Shown: positions 51,167-60,476, counted from the stretch's first letter. The stretch: DNA of 64,000 bases from Mameliella sp. CS4 (GCF_019392335.1 NZ_JAHXRQ010000020.1:32904-96903), one strand, 5' to 3'. Notes: generated by a model from the letters alone, not told the origin. Numbers and translations are program-made.

Positions 51167-52300
51167 TCAGCGTTGCCCAAATGACACGGTGTCGTTTTGG
51201 CAATCGGCCTTGATCTTCACAATGACACTTCCGTCCGGCGGGGAAAAGTCTCCATGGTCCCCCAACAGGTAGCCCGCGAGGGGGAATTCAAGATGGCGCC
51301 GCATGGCACGCCGCAACCCACGAGCACCAAAACGCTTGTCGTACCCTTTCAATGCGATAAAGTCCCTTACTTCCGGGGAAATCTCCAGCCACAGGTCATG
51401 TTTCTTCAACCGCCTGTTGAGCCGCTCCATCTCCACGTCGACAAGTTCAGGTATCTTGTCGAACCCGATCCAATTGAACGTGTCGATGTGATCTATGCGA
51501 TTGACCAGCTCCGGGGGGAAACGATCAAGCAGCGCATTCATCACAATATCATTTGCCCGTTCCCTGTGAGATTTTTCCCTTTGCGTTATTCGCGACCAGA
51601 ACGCGCGGAATCCCGGAACCCGATCATCAAGCGCCATCAACTCTCGTGCGCCGAGGTTTGAAGACATGAAGATGAGGCTGTTTCTGAAGGAATAAGTGCG
51701 CTCACCCGAGGCCACAACAAGCAGCCCGTTGTCGAACACGTTCATGAGCGCAAGGATGACCTCATTGCTGGCTTTCTCCAGTTCATCGAAAAGAACCAGC
51801 CCCGGCAGGTTGCGCGTCCCCTCGATCTTTTCCTGATCCAGGATCGTCGTGCCTTCCTTAGAACCGACGTATCCGGGCGGTGCCCCGGTGATTGCTGCAG
51901 AATAATGCTCTTGCGACAATGTGTTCATGTCAATCCGGCAATACGCATCCGCATCGCCGTACAGCGCCCGGGCGATTGTGCGAACGGTTTCCGTCTTGCC
52001 AACGCCTGTCGGTCCGCAAAACAGCACGGACGCCAAGGGTTTGCGCGGATCACCGATGTCAGCCCGAACAACCTTGAGAATCTCCATCACCTGTTCAATG
52101 GGCTCTTCCTGCCCGATAATCGAGGCGCGCAGTTCGGCCTCTATTCTTTCCAGGTCGAAAGAGAATCGAGATGCGAGCGTCGTTGCCGAATGGCTTCGAT
52201 CACCAACAGTCCTCACGCTTGAGGCGTTTTCGTCCCTGAGCGCGGCGGCGAGTTTTTCTCGCCTTTGCATGTCATGCATTCGATCTGTCAGTAGTGGCAT
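51167..52300 (-). CDS. amiB: AAA+ ATPase AmiB (ClpB/ClpX-like)
   Basis: A 377-residue single-AAA protein with Walker A GPTGVGKTE (residues 96-104), the substrate-loop motif GAPPGYVG, Walker B LVLFDELEKA and a ClpB-type C-terminal subdomain (YDKRFGARGLRRAMRRHLE). Pseudomonas amidase operons carry AmiB in the same place; its role is unclear. The start ATG at 52300 follows GAGAG; a GTG 12 bases upstream is possible. It lies between amiE and amiC. Confidence 0.88.
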   Translation of the reverse strand: MPLLTDRMHDMQRREKLAAALRDENASSVRTVGDRSHSATTLASRFSFDLERIEAELRASIIGQEEPIEQVMEILKVVRADIGDPRKPLASVLFCGPTGVGKTETVRTIARALYGDADAYCRIDMNTLSQEHYSAAITGAPPGYVGSKEGTTILDQEKIEGTRNLPGLVLFDELEKASNEVILALMNVFDNGLLVVASGERTYSFRNSLIFMSSNLGARELMALDDRVPGFRAFWSRITQREKSHRERANDIVMNALLDRFPPELVNRIDHIDTFNWIGFDKIPELVDVEMERLNRRLKKHDLWLEISPEVRDFIALKGYDKRFGARGLRRAMRRHLEFPLAGYLLGDHGDFSPPDGSVIVKIKADCQNDTVSFGQR

Positions 52301-52365
52301 TTGCTCTCTCACGAAACCAGGGTGACGGGGCAGTCACCATCAACCGCCCCGTCAATTGCGTCTGT

Positions 52366-53409
52366 TCAGTCCGCTTCTTTTTCCTTGGCACCGGTCGGAA
52401 GGCCCCCAACCGGACAGCAGGCAACGCCAATCGTCGTGCGTGTAAAGGACTCGACGTGTTCGCGCGTGGCCTCCGCATCGTTGACCCAGTTGCGATAGAA
52501 CTCGAAGGGGCATTCAGCGACGCCCTTGTCACCGTCGCCCGAGGCGTGGATGCCCGTGTATCCACGGTGCAGCAGCTTGAAGAGGTGGTTCTGCGACTGG
52601 TCGTTGGCACGCGCATCGCGGATTTCCGGGATCGAGAGCTGGGCGTACTGGATACCCATGTCCTCTTCGCCGCATTCGCCCAGCGTGCGCCCGTCGAACC
52701 CGATGATCGCCGAATGGCCGAAATAGCTGTAGACACCATCGAAACCGGCGGCATTCGCCACGGCGACGTAGCTGTTGTTCGCCCAAGCCATGGCCTTGGC
52801 CATGATGACCTGCTGCTCTTTGGCCGGATACATGTAGCCCTGGCAACGAACAATAAGCTCGGCCCCCTTCATCGCGCAGTCTCGCCAGATCTCGGGGTAG
52901 TTGCCGTCATCACAGATGATCAGACTGATCTTGAGGCCCTTCGGACCCTCGACAACGTAGGTCTGATCTCCCGGATACCAGCCTTCGATCGGATTCCACG
53001 GCAGGATCTTGCGATACTTCTGAACAATTTCGCCCTTGTTGTTCATCAGGATCAGAGTGTTGTAGGGGGTTTTCTTGGGGTGTTCCTCGTGACGCTCCCC
53101 GGTCAGGGAGAACACGCCCCAGGTGTTGGCCTTGCGGCAGGCGCGCGCAAACACCTCGGTCTCGTCACCCGGCACACTCGCGGCCGTTTCCATCATCTCG
53201 TCGGGATCGTACATGATGCCCTGGGTGCTGTATTCCGGGAAGACGACCAGATCCATGCCCGGAAGGCCCTGCTTCATGCCGATGATCATGTCCCCGATCT
53301 TTTCGGCGTTTTCCATCACCTCGGCCTTTGTGTGCAGGCGCGGCATTTTGTAGTTGACGACCGCGACGCCTACCGTGTTGTCGCTGCTTGAAATGTCACC
53401 GTGTCTCAT
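52366..53409 (-). CDS. amiE: Aliphatic amidase
   Basis: Hydrolyses short-chain amides to acid and ammonia. The 347-residue nitrilase-superfamily enzyme has the catalytic triad at exactly the Pseudomonas AmiE positions: Glu59 (FPEY), Lys134 (KYRKIL), Cys166 (IICDDGN). The start MRHGDISSSDNTVGVAV is the family start. Length and sequence fit AmiE rather than formamidase AmiF. Placement after the transporter genes indicates uptake followed by hydrolysis in the cytoplasm. Confidence 0.96.
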   Translation of the reverse strand: MRHGDISSSDNTVGVAVVNYKMPRLHTKAEVMENAEKIGDMIIGMKQGLPGMDLVVFPEYSTQGIMYDPDEMMETAASVPGDETEVFARACRKANTWGVFSLTGERHEEHPKKTPYNTLILMNNKGEIVQKYRKILPWNPIEGWYPGDQTYVVEGPKGLKISLIICDDGNYPEIWRDCAMKGAELIVRCQGYMYPAKEQQVIMAKAMAWANNSYVAVANAAGFDGVYSYFGHSAIIGFDGRTLGECGEEDMGIQYAQLSIPEIRDARANDQSQNHLFKLLHRGYTGIHASGDGDKGVAECPFEFYRNWVNDAEATREHVESFTRTTIGVACCPVGGLPTGAKEKEAD

Positions 53410-53454
53410 GGTGTTACCTTTCCTGTTTGGTGTTTTGGTGAGTTGTGGGTCTGG

Positions 53455-54156
53455 TCAGAAAGTCAGGTGTTTCTCGGCGTCTTCGTCAGCCAAATCGTCC
53501 GTCTTTCCGCTGAGAACGACCCGTCCCTTGTCGAGCAAGAGAAAACGGTCCGATGCTGATTTTGCGAATGGCACGTTTTGCTCGACCAGGATTATGCTCA
53601 GCCCTCGTTCCCGATTGAGCCAAACAATCGCATCCTCGATCTGCTTCACGATATTTGGCTGGATGCCTTCGGTTGGCTCGTCGAGGATGAGAATCTTGGG
53701 GTCCATCGCGAGCGCTCTTGCGATGGCCAGTTGTTGCTGCTGACCGCCGGAAAGATCGCCGCCACGGCGCCCGATGAATTCGTCCAGAATGGGGAACATC
53801 TCGAACAGGTAGTCGGGGATCTCCCGCTTGCCGTCCGGCCGCGCGAAGGTCCCCATGAGGATATTTTCGCGGACTGTGAACTGGGGAATGATCTCGCGGC
53901 CCTGCGGAATGTAGCCGATCCCAAGCCGAGACCTCTGCGACGTGGAAAGACCCAGGATATCCTGATCGTCGAAGGCAAGGCCGCCCTCGCACCGATCCGT
54001 CAGCCCCATGATGGTCTTGAGAAGTGTAGTCTTGCCGACACCGTTGCGCCCCAGCACGGCAAGGAATTCTCCGGGTGACAGGTCGAACGACACGCCCTGC
54101 AGGACCGGGCTTTTGCCGTAGTAGGAATACAGCTCTCTTGCTTTGATGCTTGCCAT
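53455..54156 (-). CDS. Amide/urea ABC transporter ATPase (UrtE/LivF-type)
   Basis: A 233-residue ATPase with Walker A GRNGVGKTTLLKT, the GYIPQGREIIPQFTV block typical of UrtE/LivF, signature DLSGGQQQQLAIARAL and Walker B LILDEPTEGIQP. Last gene of the transporter set, two bases after the UrtD-type gene. Symbol withheld because the substrate is more likely an amide than urea. Confidence 0.9.
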   Translation of the reverse strand: MASIKARELYSYYGKSPVLQGVSFDLSPGEFLAVLGRNGVGKTTLLKTIMGLTDRCEGGLAFDDQDILGLSTSQRSRLGIGYIPQGREIIPQFTVRENILMGTFARPDGKREIPDYLFEMFPILDEFIGRRGGDLSGGQQQQLAIARALAMDPKILILDEPTEGIQPNIVKQIEDAIVWLNRERGLSIILVEQNVPFAKSASDRFLLLDKGRVVLSGKTDDLADEDAEKHLTF

Positions 54157-54158
54157 GA

Positions 54159-54887
54159 TCAGTGCCCCAGATACGCTGTCTTCACGTCTTCGTTTGCCTC
54201 GATCTCTTCGATCGAGCCCTCGGCGAGCATCGCCCCGCGGTTCATCACGATGATCCGGTCGGCCACGGACCGGACGAAAGACATGTCATGCTCGACCACG
54301 ATCAACGAATGATTGGCGCTGAGGGATCGAAAGATCTCGGCGGTGCGTTCGGTTTCCTGGATTGTCATGCCGGCCGTCGGCTCATCCATCAGGATCAGCT
54401 TGCTGTCCTGTGCGATCAGCATCGCAATCTCGAGCCACTGGGTTTCACCGTGAGACAGGTTTCCGGCCAGCTCGCTTCGCTTTGCCCCCAGGTCGACCAG
54501 GTCGAGGATCTGTTCGGTTTCCCTGCTGTCGGTCAGTGCAAAGCGGGTAAGTGCACTCCAGATTCCGGGACGTTTCGAGCGGGCAATGGACAGGTTTTCG
54601 TCAACTGTCAGATCCTTGTAGACCGACGGCACCTGAAACTTCCGTCCAACGCCACGACGGGCACGGCGAAACTCAAGCATGTGGGAGATTTCGACACCAT
54701 CCAGGTGAATGGAGCCACCGGTGGGCTGTGTCTTGCCACATATCAGGTCGAGCGTCGTTGATTTCCCTGCCCCGTTCGGGCCGAGCAAACAGAGGATTTC
54801 TCCTTCCCTGACCGAAAAACTCAGACCGTCAACAGCGCGAACCCCGCCGAATTCCACATGGAGGTCAGTAACTTGCAATCTGTCCAT
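54159..54887 (-). CDS. Amide/urea ABC transporter ATPase (UrtD/LivG-type)
   Basis: A 242-residue ATPase with GPNGAGKSTTLDL, GRKFQVPSVYKDLTV, NLSHGETQWLEI as the signature (SHGETQW is the UrtD pattern) and LILMDEPTAGM. Two bases separate it from each neighbour, a tight operon. Confidence 0.9.
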   Translation of the reverse strand: MDRLQVTDLHVEFGGVRAVDGLSFSVREGEILCLLGPNGAGKSTTLDLICGKTQPTGGSIHLDGVEISHMLEFRRARRGVGRKFQVPSVYKDLTVDENLSIARSKRPGIWSALTRFALTDSRETEQILDLVDLGAKRSELAGNLSHGETQWLEIAMLIAQDSKLILMDEPTAGMTIQETERTAEIFRSLSANHSLIVVEHDMSFVRSVADRIIVMNRGAMLAEGSIEEIEANEDVKTAYLGH

Positions 54888-54889
54888 GA

Positions 54890-55996
54890 TTACCGCTCCT
54901 GATTTGTTTCAAGGGGAGTGGTCGAGAGCGGTTCGACGGCGTGCCCGGGGCGCGCCCGACCGACCGTGCGAAGTTTCTGCGCACCTTCCACAAGCAGGCC
55001 GAAGATCCCGCGGGGCATGAACATGACAACCAGCACGAAGATCACGCCGAGGATGAGGTGCCACCCTTCGACAAAGATATCCGAGAGGCGCCCCTCGAGC
55101 ATGTTGACGACGATGGCCCCGAAGGCCGCTGCGATGACGGATTCCCGACCTCCGACGGCACACCAGATCACGATCGCCAGACTGAAGGACACGCCCATGT
55201 AAGTTGGCGATGCGAACTCCAGAACCAGCGTGTAGAGCATGCCTGCCCACCCGGCGAGCGCCGCGGAAATGCAGAATACCAAGGTTTTGTAATTGGCGAC
55301 GTTGTATCCGAAGAACCGGGTACGATCGGCATCTTCGCGAATGGCCCGCAGAACGAGTCCGAACTTGCTGTGCGTCAGGTAGACACCGATCGCCAGAGCC
55401 ACGGTCACACAACCGGCCACGAGATAGTAGAATCCCATGCTGTATGGATCGAAGGCCCAGCCGAACAAGGTCATCTGCGCGAGCCCGGTCAGACCATTCT
55501 GCCCGCCCGTGAGCCCTTGTTGGTTGATGACCAGAAGCTGGAACGCGACCAGGAAGGCCAGTGTGATGATCGCCACGAACACCCCTGCAATTCGCGCACG
55601 GAACATGAAAATTCCGATCAAGCCGCCGATAAACGCGGGGATGAGCAGCCCCGCCAGCAGGGTGAACGCAAGGGAATTGAAGGGAACCCAGAACAGCGGA
55701 AGTTCCGAAACGTTGTTCCAGGACATGAAATCGGGCAAGCCCGAACTGGCGCGCAGTTTCAGATGCATGGCCATTGCATAAGAGCCCATGCCGAAGGTGG
55801 CAGCCTGGCCCAGGTTGAGCAGACCTGTAACGCCCCAGGACAAGGCAAGAGCCATGGAAACGATCGCCAGGGCAAGATACCGGGCGAAAGTATTCAGCTC
55901 GAAGCCGTCATAGTTCATGACCGCTGGCACACCGAAAGCGATAACAACCGCGAATATCACGAGGGCCACCAGCTCGAATTGGAATTTGGATGACAT
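54890..55996 (-). CDS. Amide/urea ABC transporter permease (UrtC/LivM-type)
   Basis: A 368-residue permease with about ten membrane segments, including WGVTGLLNLGQAATFGMGSY, the AIREDADRTRFFGYNVANYK loop and CAVGGRESVIAAAFGA. The C-terminal tail beyond residue 335 is polar. Pairs with the UrtB-type permease. Confidence 0.9.
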   Translation of the reverse strand: MSSKFQFELVALVIFAVVIAFGVPAVMNYDGFELNTFARYLALAIVSMALALSWGVTGLLNLGQAATFGMGSYAMAMHLKLRASSGLPDFMSWNNVSELPLFWVPFNSLAFTLLAGLLIPAFIGGLIGIFMFRARIAGVFVAIITLAFLVAFQLLVINQQGLTGGQNGLTGLAQMTLFGWAFDPYSMGFYYLVAGCVTVALAIGVYLTHSKFGLVLRAIREDADRTRFFGYNVANYKTLVFCISAALAGWAGMLYTLVLEFASPTYMGVSFSLAIVIWCAVGGRESVIAAAFGAIVVNMLEGRLSDIFVEGWHLILGVIFVLVVMFMPRGIFGLLVEGAQKLRTVGRARPGHAVEPLSTTPLETNQER

Positions 55997-56006
55997 GCCT
56001 GTGTCC

Positions 56007-56876
56007 TCAGCGACGTGTTTCAGTTGGGAAAAGCCCGCGCGGGCGGAATCGGATCAGCAGAATGATGCCCGCCAGAACCGCGATGCGGCCAAGCGTGTCA
56101 TTGATCACGATCGAGAAAAGCGCCGTTGCCTCACCGATCAGTGCCGCTGCGACGGCAGAACCGACCAGGCTGCCCAGCCCGCCAACGATAACGACAAGGA
56201 AAGCATCGACGACCAACCCTGTTCCCATCGTCGGGATGGTGCTGAACAACGGCGTGATAAGCGCCCCGGCAATTCCTGCCAAGCCCGCACCATATGCGAA
56301 GGTGATCGAAAATATCCGTTTCGATTCAATTCCGTAGCACTCGGAAATGTCACGGTTCTGGATCACTGCCCTCAGCTTCATGCCAAATTCGGTGCGCGTC
56401 ATCAGCCGCCAGGTCACGAACAGGACGGCGATCGAAAAGAAGATCACGAAGATCCGGTAATTCGACATGATCAGGGGACCGATTTCCGTATTTCCGGACA
56501 GGATTTCCGGTCCCTTCACGAACCGCGACTCCGCTCCGATCCCGAGGCGCACCAGCTGCTGAAGAATGATCCCGATACCCCAGGTCGCAAGGATTGTATC
56601 AAGCGGCCGGTGGTACAGTTTCTGCACGACGGCCTTTTCAACGATCAGTCCCACAAGGGCGACGGCAATAAAGACGATGGGAAGTGCTGGCAGGATACCT
56701 ATCCCAACATGTGTCTGCAAAGCCCAGGTGACATAGGCCCCGAGCATCACAAACTCGCCATGCGCCAAGTTGATGACCCCCATCGCGCCATAGATAATCG
56801 CCAAACCGAGAGCGATCATGAGCAGGATCGAGGCCATGCTCAGACCGGCGAAAAGCTGGTTCGCAATAACGTCCAT
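56007..56876 (-). CDS. Amide/urea ABC transporter permease (UrtB/LivH-type)
   Basis: A 289-residue permease with about eight membrane segments. The motif GAMGVINLAHGEFVMLGAYV and the VIQNRDISECYGIES loop are typical of UrtB/LivH. It lies 78 bases after the binding-protein gene. Confidence 0.9.
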   Translation of the reverse strand: MDVIANQLFAGLSMASILLMIALGLAIIYGAMGVINLAHGEFVMLGAYVTWALQTHVGIGILPALPIVFIAVALVGLIVEKAVVQKLYHRPLDTILATWGIGIILQQLVRLGIGAESRFVKGPEILSGNTEIGPLIMSNYRIFVIFFSIAVLFVTWRLMTRTEFGMKLRAVIQNRDISECYGIESKRIFSITFAYGAGLAGIAGALITPLFSTIPTMGTGLVVDAFLVVIVGGLGSLVGSAVAAALIGEATALFSIVINDTLGRIAVLAGIILLIRFRPRGLFPTETRR

Positions 56877-56954
56877 AAGAAAGCCTTTCCCATTGGCCCG
56901 GCTCGTTTTTCAGAGCCGGGCGCTGCCTGTTTTTCTTGGATGGAGTTGGTTTGG

Positions 56955-58190
56955 TCAGGCTTTGACCAGGCCCTCACCGGTACAGGTCTGGCCTTCGTAG
57001 GCGGCATAGGGCCTCGGAGCGATCCGCTCCTTGGATTCAACCAGAACCTCGGCCTGACCGTCGGTCTTCCACTGCCCGATTTTGGGCCAAAGATGCGTGT
57101 GCAGGTTTTCGTCGATCAGAACCTCGCCCTGCGGGGCATTCAACGTCAGGCCAACAGCCGCATCACGAATGGTTTGCGGCGTGATGTTCGCGGGATCGAC
57201 TTTTTCAAGCGCCGCCTTGAACTGGTAGACTTGGAAGTATGCGGCCTCGCTCACGAAATGAGTCACCTGGTCGCCGCCATAGCGGGATTTGTAGGCTTCG
57301 ACGAATTTCTCGTTCTCCGGAGTGCCGTGCCCCATGAAGTACGGCGCAGACGAGAAATGGCCCGCGGCCGCCTCGCCACCGATTGCCTTTACCTCGACTT
57401 CGGACCGGGTCAGGCTGACAACGGGCATCTGCGACGGATCGAGTTCCGCAGCATGATACTGGCGCGCGAATGCGACGTCAGAATCCCCGACAACGGTTGC
57501 AAAGATGACGTCCGGCTTTTCCGCGCGGATCCGGTTGATGACCGAGCTGAAATCCGAGTGGCCAAGCGGCACATATTCTTCGTTCACAACCTCGCCGCCG
57601 TATTTGGCAAGCAGGGTCTTGCAGTAGTTGTTTTCTTCTTTCGGATACACATAGTTGTTGCCGATCATGAAGAAGCGCGGACCAAAATTCTCGATGGCCC
57701 AGGGGATCAGGTCGTCTTGCTGCTGGTTCGGAACGGCGCCGCCGTACATGACGTTGCGCGAGCACTCCCGCCCTTCGTACAGGGTCGGATACCAGTAGAG
57801 GTTGTTGCGCTGCTCGGTGACCGGCAGAACAGCCTGGCGGCTCGCCGAAGTGTAGGACCCGAACACGCTGACGCATTTGTCACGGATCATCAGGCGCCGG
57901 GCACGGTTGGCATAGGTTGCCGGGTCGGATGCAGGATCTTCGATGATCGGGCGCAGCTGGCGGCCATGAATGCCCCCCGAGGCGTTGATCTCTTCGATCG
58001 CCATGAGCGCGGCATCATGCAGAGTGCTCTCCACAACGGCCACCGCGCCCGTCAGCGAAAACAGCAAGCCGACAGGAATATCTGCGCCCTGCGCAAGAGC
58101 CCGGCCGGACGAAGCCAACAGTGCGGGTGTCGATAACATGCCCGCTGTGCCAACAGCCCCCATGCCCCCGAGAAAGTCACGACGTTTCAT
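56955..58190 (-). CDS. Amide/urea ABC transporter substrate-binding protein
   Basis: A 411-residue binding protein with a Tat-like signal (MKRRDFLGGMGAVGTAG, then ALLASSGRALAQ). The mature domain matches the UrtA/FmdD/AmiC group: GLLFSLTGAVAVVESTLHDA, SYTSASRQAVLPVTE, YPTLYEGRECSRNVMYGGAV. First gene of the nine-gene operon, preceded by an attenuator-like leader. Substrate amide rather than urea is inferred from AmiE and AmiC in the same operon. Confidence 0.9.
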   Translation of the reverse strand: MKRRDFLGGMGAVGTAGMLSTPALLASSGRALAQGADIPVGLLFSLTGAVAVVESTLHDAALMAIEEINASGGIHGRQLRPIIEDPASDPATYANRARRLMIRDKCVSVFGSYTSASRQAVLPVTEQRNNLYWYPTLYEGRECSRNVMYGGAVPNQQQDDLIPWAIENFGPRFFMIGNNYVYPKEENNYCKTLLAKYGGEVVNEEYVPLGHSDFSSVINRIRAEKPDVIFATVVGDSDVAFARQYHAAELDPSQMPVVSLTRSEVEVKAIGGEAAAGHFSSAPYFMGHGTPENEKFVEAYKSRYGGDQVTHFVSEAAYFQVYQFKAALEKVDPANITPQTIRDAAVGLTLNAPQGEVLIDENLHTHLWPKIGQWKTDGQAEVLVESKERIAPRPYAAYEGQTCTGEGLVKA

Positions 58191-58237
58191 TCAATCTTCT
58201 CCTCTGTTGTTTCCGAGCGGCTGCATCTGTCGGCAAC

Positions 58238-58291
58238 AAAAAAGGCCCTCCGATGCGGTGCAGTCACCACGCTCGGAGAGCCTTTTTGCTC
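58238..58291 (-). promoter_or_regulatory. Leader terminator of the amide operon with overlapping hairpin P2
   Basis: On the minus strand, between promoter side and first gene, GGCTCTCCGA (complement of 58273-58282) pairs with TCGGAGGGCC (58244-58253) and is followed by six T, an intrinsic terminator 48 bases before the first start codon. An alternative hairpin, GAGC-AAAAAG-GCTC (58278-58291), has a six-base loop and uses the 5' arm of the terminator. This is the layout of ANTAR antiterminator targets. The loop has A at position 1 but not G at position 4. Confidence 0.75.
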
Positions 58292-58303
58292 GATATATTT
58301 TTA

Positions 58304-58319
58304 GACTCGCATTTGAGCC
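58304..58319 (-). promoter_or_regulatory. Upstream hexaloop hairpin P1 of the amide leader
   Basis: On the minus strand GGCTC-AAATGC-GAGTC forms a five-base stem (one G-T pair) with a six-base loop starting with A. It lies 12 bases before P2 at 58278-58291. Two hexaloop hairpins in series ahead of a terminator fit an AmiR target, though the loop lacks G at position 4. Confidence 0.5.
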
Positions 58320-58740
58320 TGTTTCGATAGTTCAGGATCGACTCAAACTTTGCAAGTATTAATTTATACGGGTTTTCAACATGTTAAAATAATATTCATG
58401 TCCCAACATCGCTTTGACACACGATTTTGAGAGCAGAATTTCCGGTACCGCACGGGAACAGAACAAGAGATTCGCGACGTTTTTCCAGCAACCGCCAAAG
58501 CAATCAACCGAAGCCCTGAACCTGGTTTCGGCACTGGTTGGGTGGACGCCCGGACATGCTTGGATCGCGCGAGTCACATGATCGGCTGGGTCGTTCTCGA
58601 CTTGGATGCGCTCGGTTTTCAGACATGGCCAGCTCGCGCCACTGATAGATCGCTTAAAAATGCGGCAAACCAAGGCGTGACCCGTCAAAACTGCAGTCTT
58701 TCAAATTCAACATTTGCAATTTGTCTCGAATCACTTAACG
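58320..58740. other. AT-rich divergent spacer, no gene seen
   Basis: This holds the promoters of both divergent amide-related units. No credible coding frame is present on either strand. I could not fix -35/-10 pairs. A perfect palindrome GTGAATTCAC at 58740-58749 adjoins the plus-strand leader hairpin. Confidence 0.4.
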
Positions 58741-58748
58741 TGAATTCA

Positions 58749-58837
58749 CCCAAGTCCAAAGGCGTGCTTGGGTTTCAGAACGGCAGTTGAGCCCCGATTT
58801 CAGTCGATAAACAATCGACTGGTTGGGGCTTTTTTTG
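58749..58837 (+). promoter_or_regulatory. Leader of the NCS1 permease gene: ANTAR-type hairpin plus terminator
   Basis: P1 (58749-58772) is a nine-pair stem with one mismatch, CCCAAGTCC and GTGCTTGGG, around the six-base loop AAAGGC, which has A at position 1 and G at position 4 as in the ANTAR consensus. A weak P2 candidate (GGC-AGTTGA-GCC, 58782-58793) overlaps the terminator 5' arm. The terminator (58790-58837) has AGCCCC/GGGGCT outside CAGTCGAT/ATCGACTG and is followed by T7. No gene lies upstream on this strand, so it is a leader attenuator. Confidence 0.7.
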
Positions 58838-59074
58838 TTTTGCGGCATGAGCTTGCCGCGAAATTGCAAAGGTTTGAAAGCAAGGCAAAAAAAACCGATC
58901 CATACACATCGACCCGACGCAATCCGCTGAAGCTTTCTGCGTCGTCCGGGTTGGTGGACGAAACAATCACAACAAATGCGAACACCGTCCGCTTGGGCGC
59001 CCATCGGCAACGCCGTCGGGTGAAGGATGATTTTTGCCTGAAGAACCAGCCTGAAACGACAGAGAGGTATCAAA

Positions 59075-60403
59075 ATGTCTTCACCACACCGTCACGTCGA
59101 GCCGGAAGCGCTCGAACATATCGAAGAGAACATCGATCACGCCCTGGGCGAGGAATATGAACACGACCCCGTTCCGCCCGGGGCCCGGCGCAGCATGTTC
59201 TCGGTCACGATGGTCTGGATGGGCTTCCCGATGATCATCACCGGTGCGATGACCGGTTCGATCCTGGTACTTGGCATGGGCTTCAGCAATGCGCTGAAGG
59301 CGATGATCATCGGTAACCTGATCATGCTGGTCTATGTCGGCGCCCTTGGCTTGCTGGGCTCGCGCAAGGGTCTGAACTTTGCCCTGCTGGCCAGCATCGT
59401 GTTCGGGCGCAAGGGCTATGTGTTTGCCTCCGGTCTGCTGTCGACACTGTTGTTGGGCTGGTACGCGGTGCAGACCGGGATCACCGGAGCCTTGGTCAGC
59501 GGCACCTACGGCCTGAACTACGTCGTCATGACAACGATCGCAGGCGTGTTGTATATCGGCATTACCTTCATCGGGGTCAGGGGCCTGCACCTGATCGGAA
59601 CGGTCTCGGTTCCGCTGTTCGTGGTGCTCGGCCTGTGGGTCGCCAGCGATGCCGCCTCCACCACCACCTGGGCCGAGATCATGGCCTATCCCGGCAACAA
59701 CGGGGTCGCCAGCATGTCGATGGGGGTGGGCCTGACAGTTGTCATCGCGCTGTTCATCGACGCCGGCACCGTGACTGCAGACTTCAACCGCTGGGCCAAG
59801 GACGATGCCAGTTCGCTGGTTGCCACATTCAGCGCCTTCCCCTTTGCCAACCTGATCGCCATGCTTGTGGGTGGCGTCATGACCGCGGCGCTGGCCGTTC
59901 CGGACGCCAATCCCTTTGGATCCGACAACATGTTCGGCTACATGAACGCCCAGCAGATGACCTGGCTCAGCGTTCTGGCCTTTGCCTTCCTCTATGCAAA
60001 CCTCGGCTCGGTCTGTGCACACTGCCTGTACAATGCCGCAACTGGCTGGTCGCGAATCCTGGGCAGCCATATGCGCCTGTTCGCCATCTTGCTGGGTGTC
60101 GTCGGGATCTTGATTGCCGCAACCAACGTCTGGGCCTTTTTCATCGAGTGGCTTTCGCTACTGGGCATCCTCGTGCCGCCGATTGGTGCTATCATCCTGA
60201 TGGACCAGTTCGTGGTACGCAAAGGATCCGAAATTGATACAGACTGGCGTGGCACGGCCTTTCTGGCCTGGGCTTGCGGTTCGATCGTGGCTTTCTTGGT
60301 TGAATGGTACGCACCGCAGCTCTCGACCGCGATCTCGGCCGGCATCGTCGGCGCCATCGCCTATCTGGTCCTGAGCAAGATGGCCGGCACCAAGGCTGCC
60401 TGA
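59075..60403 (+). CDS. NCS1-family (CodB-like cytosine/purine) permease
   Basis: A 442-residue protein with about twelve membrane segments after a polar 40-residue N terminus. Features typical of NCS1 carriers are PPGARRSMFSVTMVWMGFP, the GWYAVQTG helix and IDAGTVTADFNRWAKD. It would import a nucleobase or related nitrogen compound with a cation. GAGAGG precedes the start. It is the first gene of a unit controlled by the leader at 58749-58837 and followed by an alpha/beta hydrolase after 73 bases. Confidence 0.87.
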   Translation: MSSPHRHVEPEALEHIEENIDHALGEEYEHDPVPPGARRSMFSVTMVWMGFPMIITGAMTGSILVLGMGFSNALKAMIIGNLIMLVYVGALGLLGSRKGLNFALLASIVFGRKGYVFASGLLSTLLLGWYAVQTGITGALVSGTYGLNYVVMTTIAGVLYIGITFIGVRGLHLIGTVSVPLFVVLGLWVASDAASTTTWAEIMAYPGNNGVASMSMGVGLTVVIALFIDAGTVTADFNRWAKDDASSLVATFSAFPFANLIAMLVGGVMTAALAVPDANPFGSDNMFGYMNAQQMTWLSVLAFAFLYANLGSVCAHCLYNAATGWSRILGSHMRLFAILLGVVGILIAATNVWAFFIEWLSLLGILVPPIGAIILMDQFVVRKGSEIDTDWRGTAFLAWACGSIVAFLVEWYAPQLSTAISAGIVGAIAYLVLSKMAGTKAA

Positions 60404-60476
60404 TCCACGACACCACCATTCAGCGGCGCGGCCACGGTCGCGTCGCCCCCCCCCCTGCCACCTTTAGGAGACCACG

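Noticed and set aside
58359..58688. Minus-strand open frame of 109 codons in the divergent amide spacer
   Set aside because: Lies in the expected promoter and leader region, unusual residue mix, no Shine-Dalgarno sequence.
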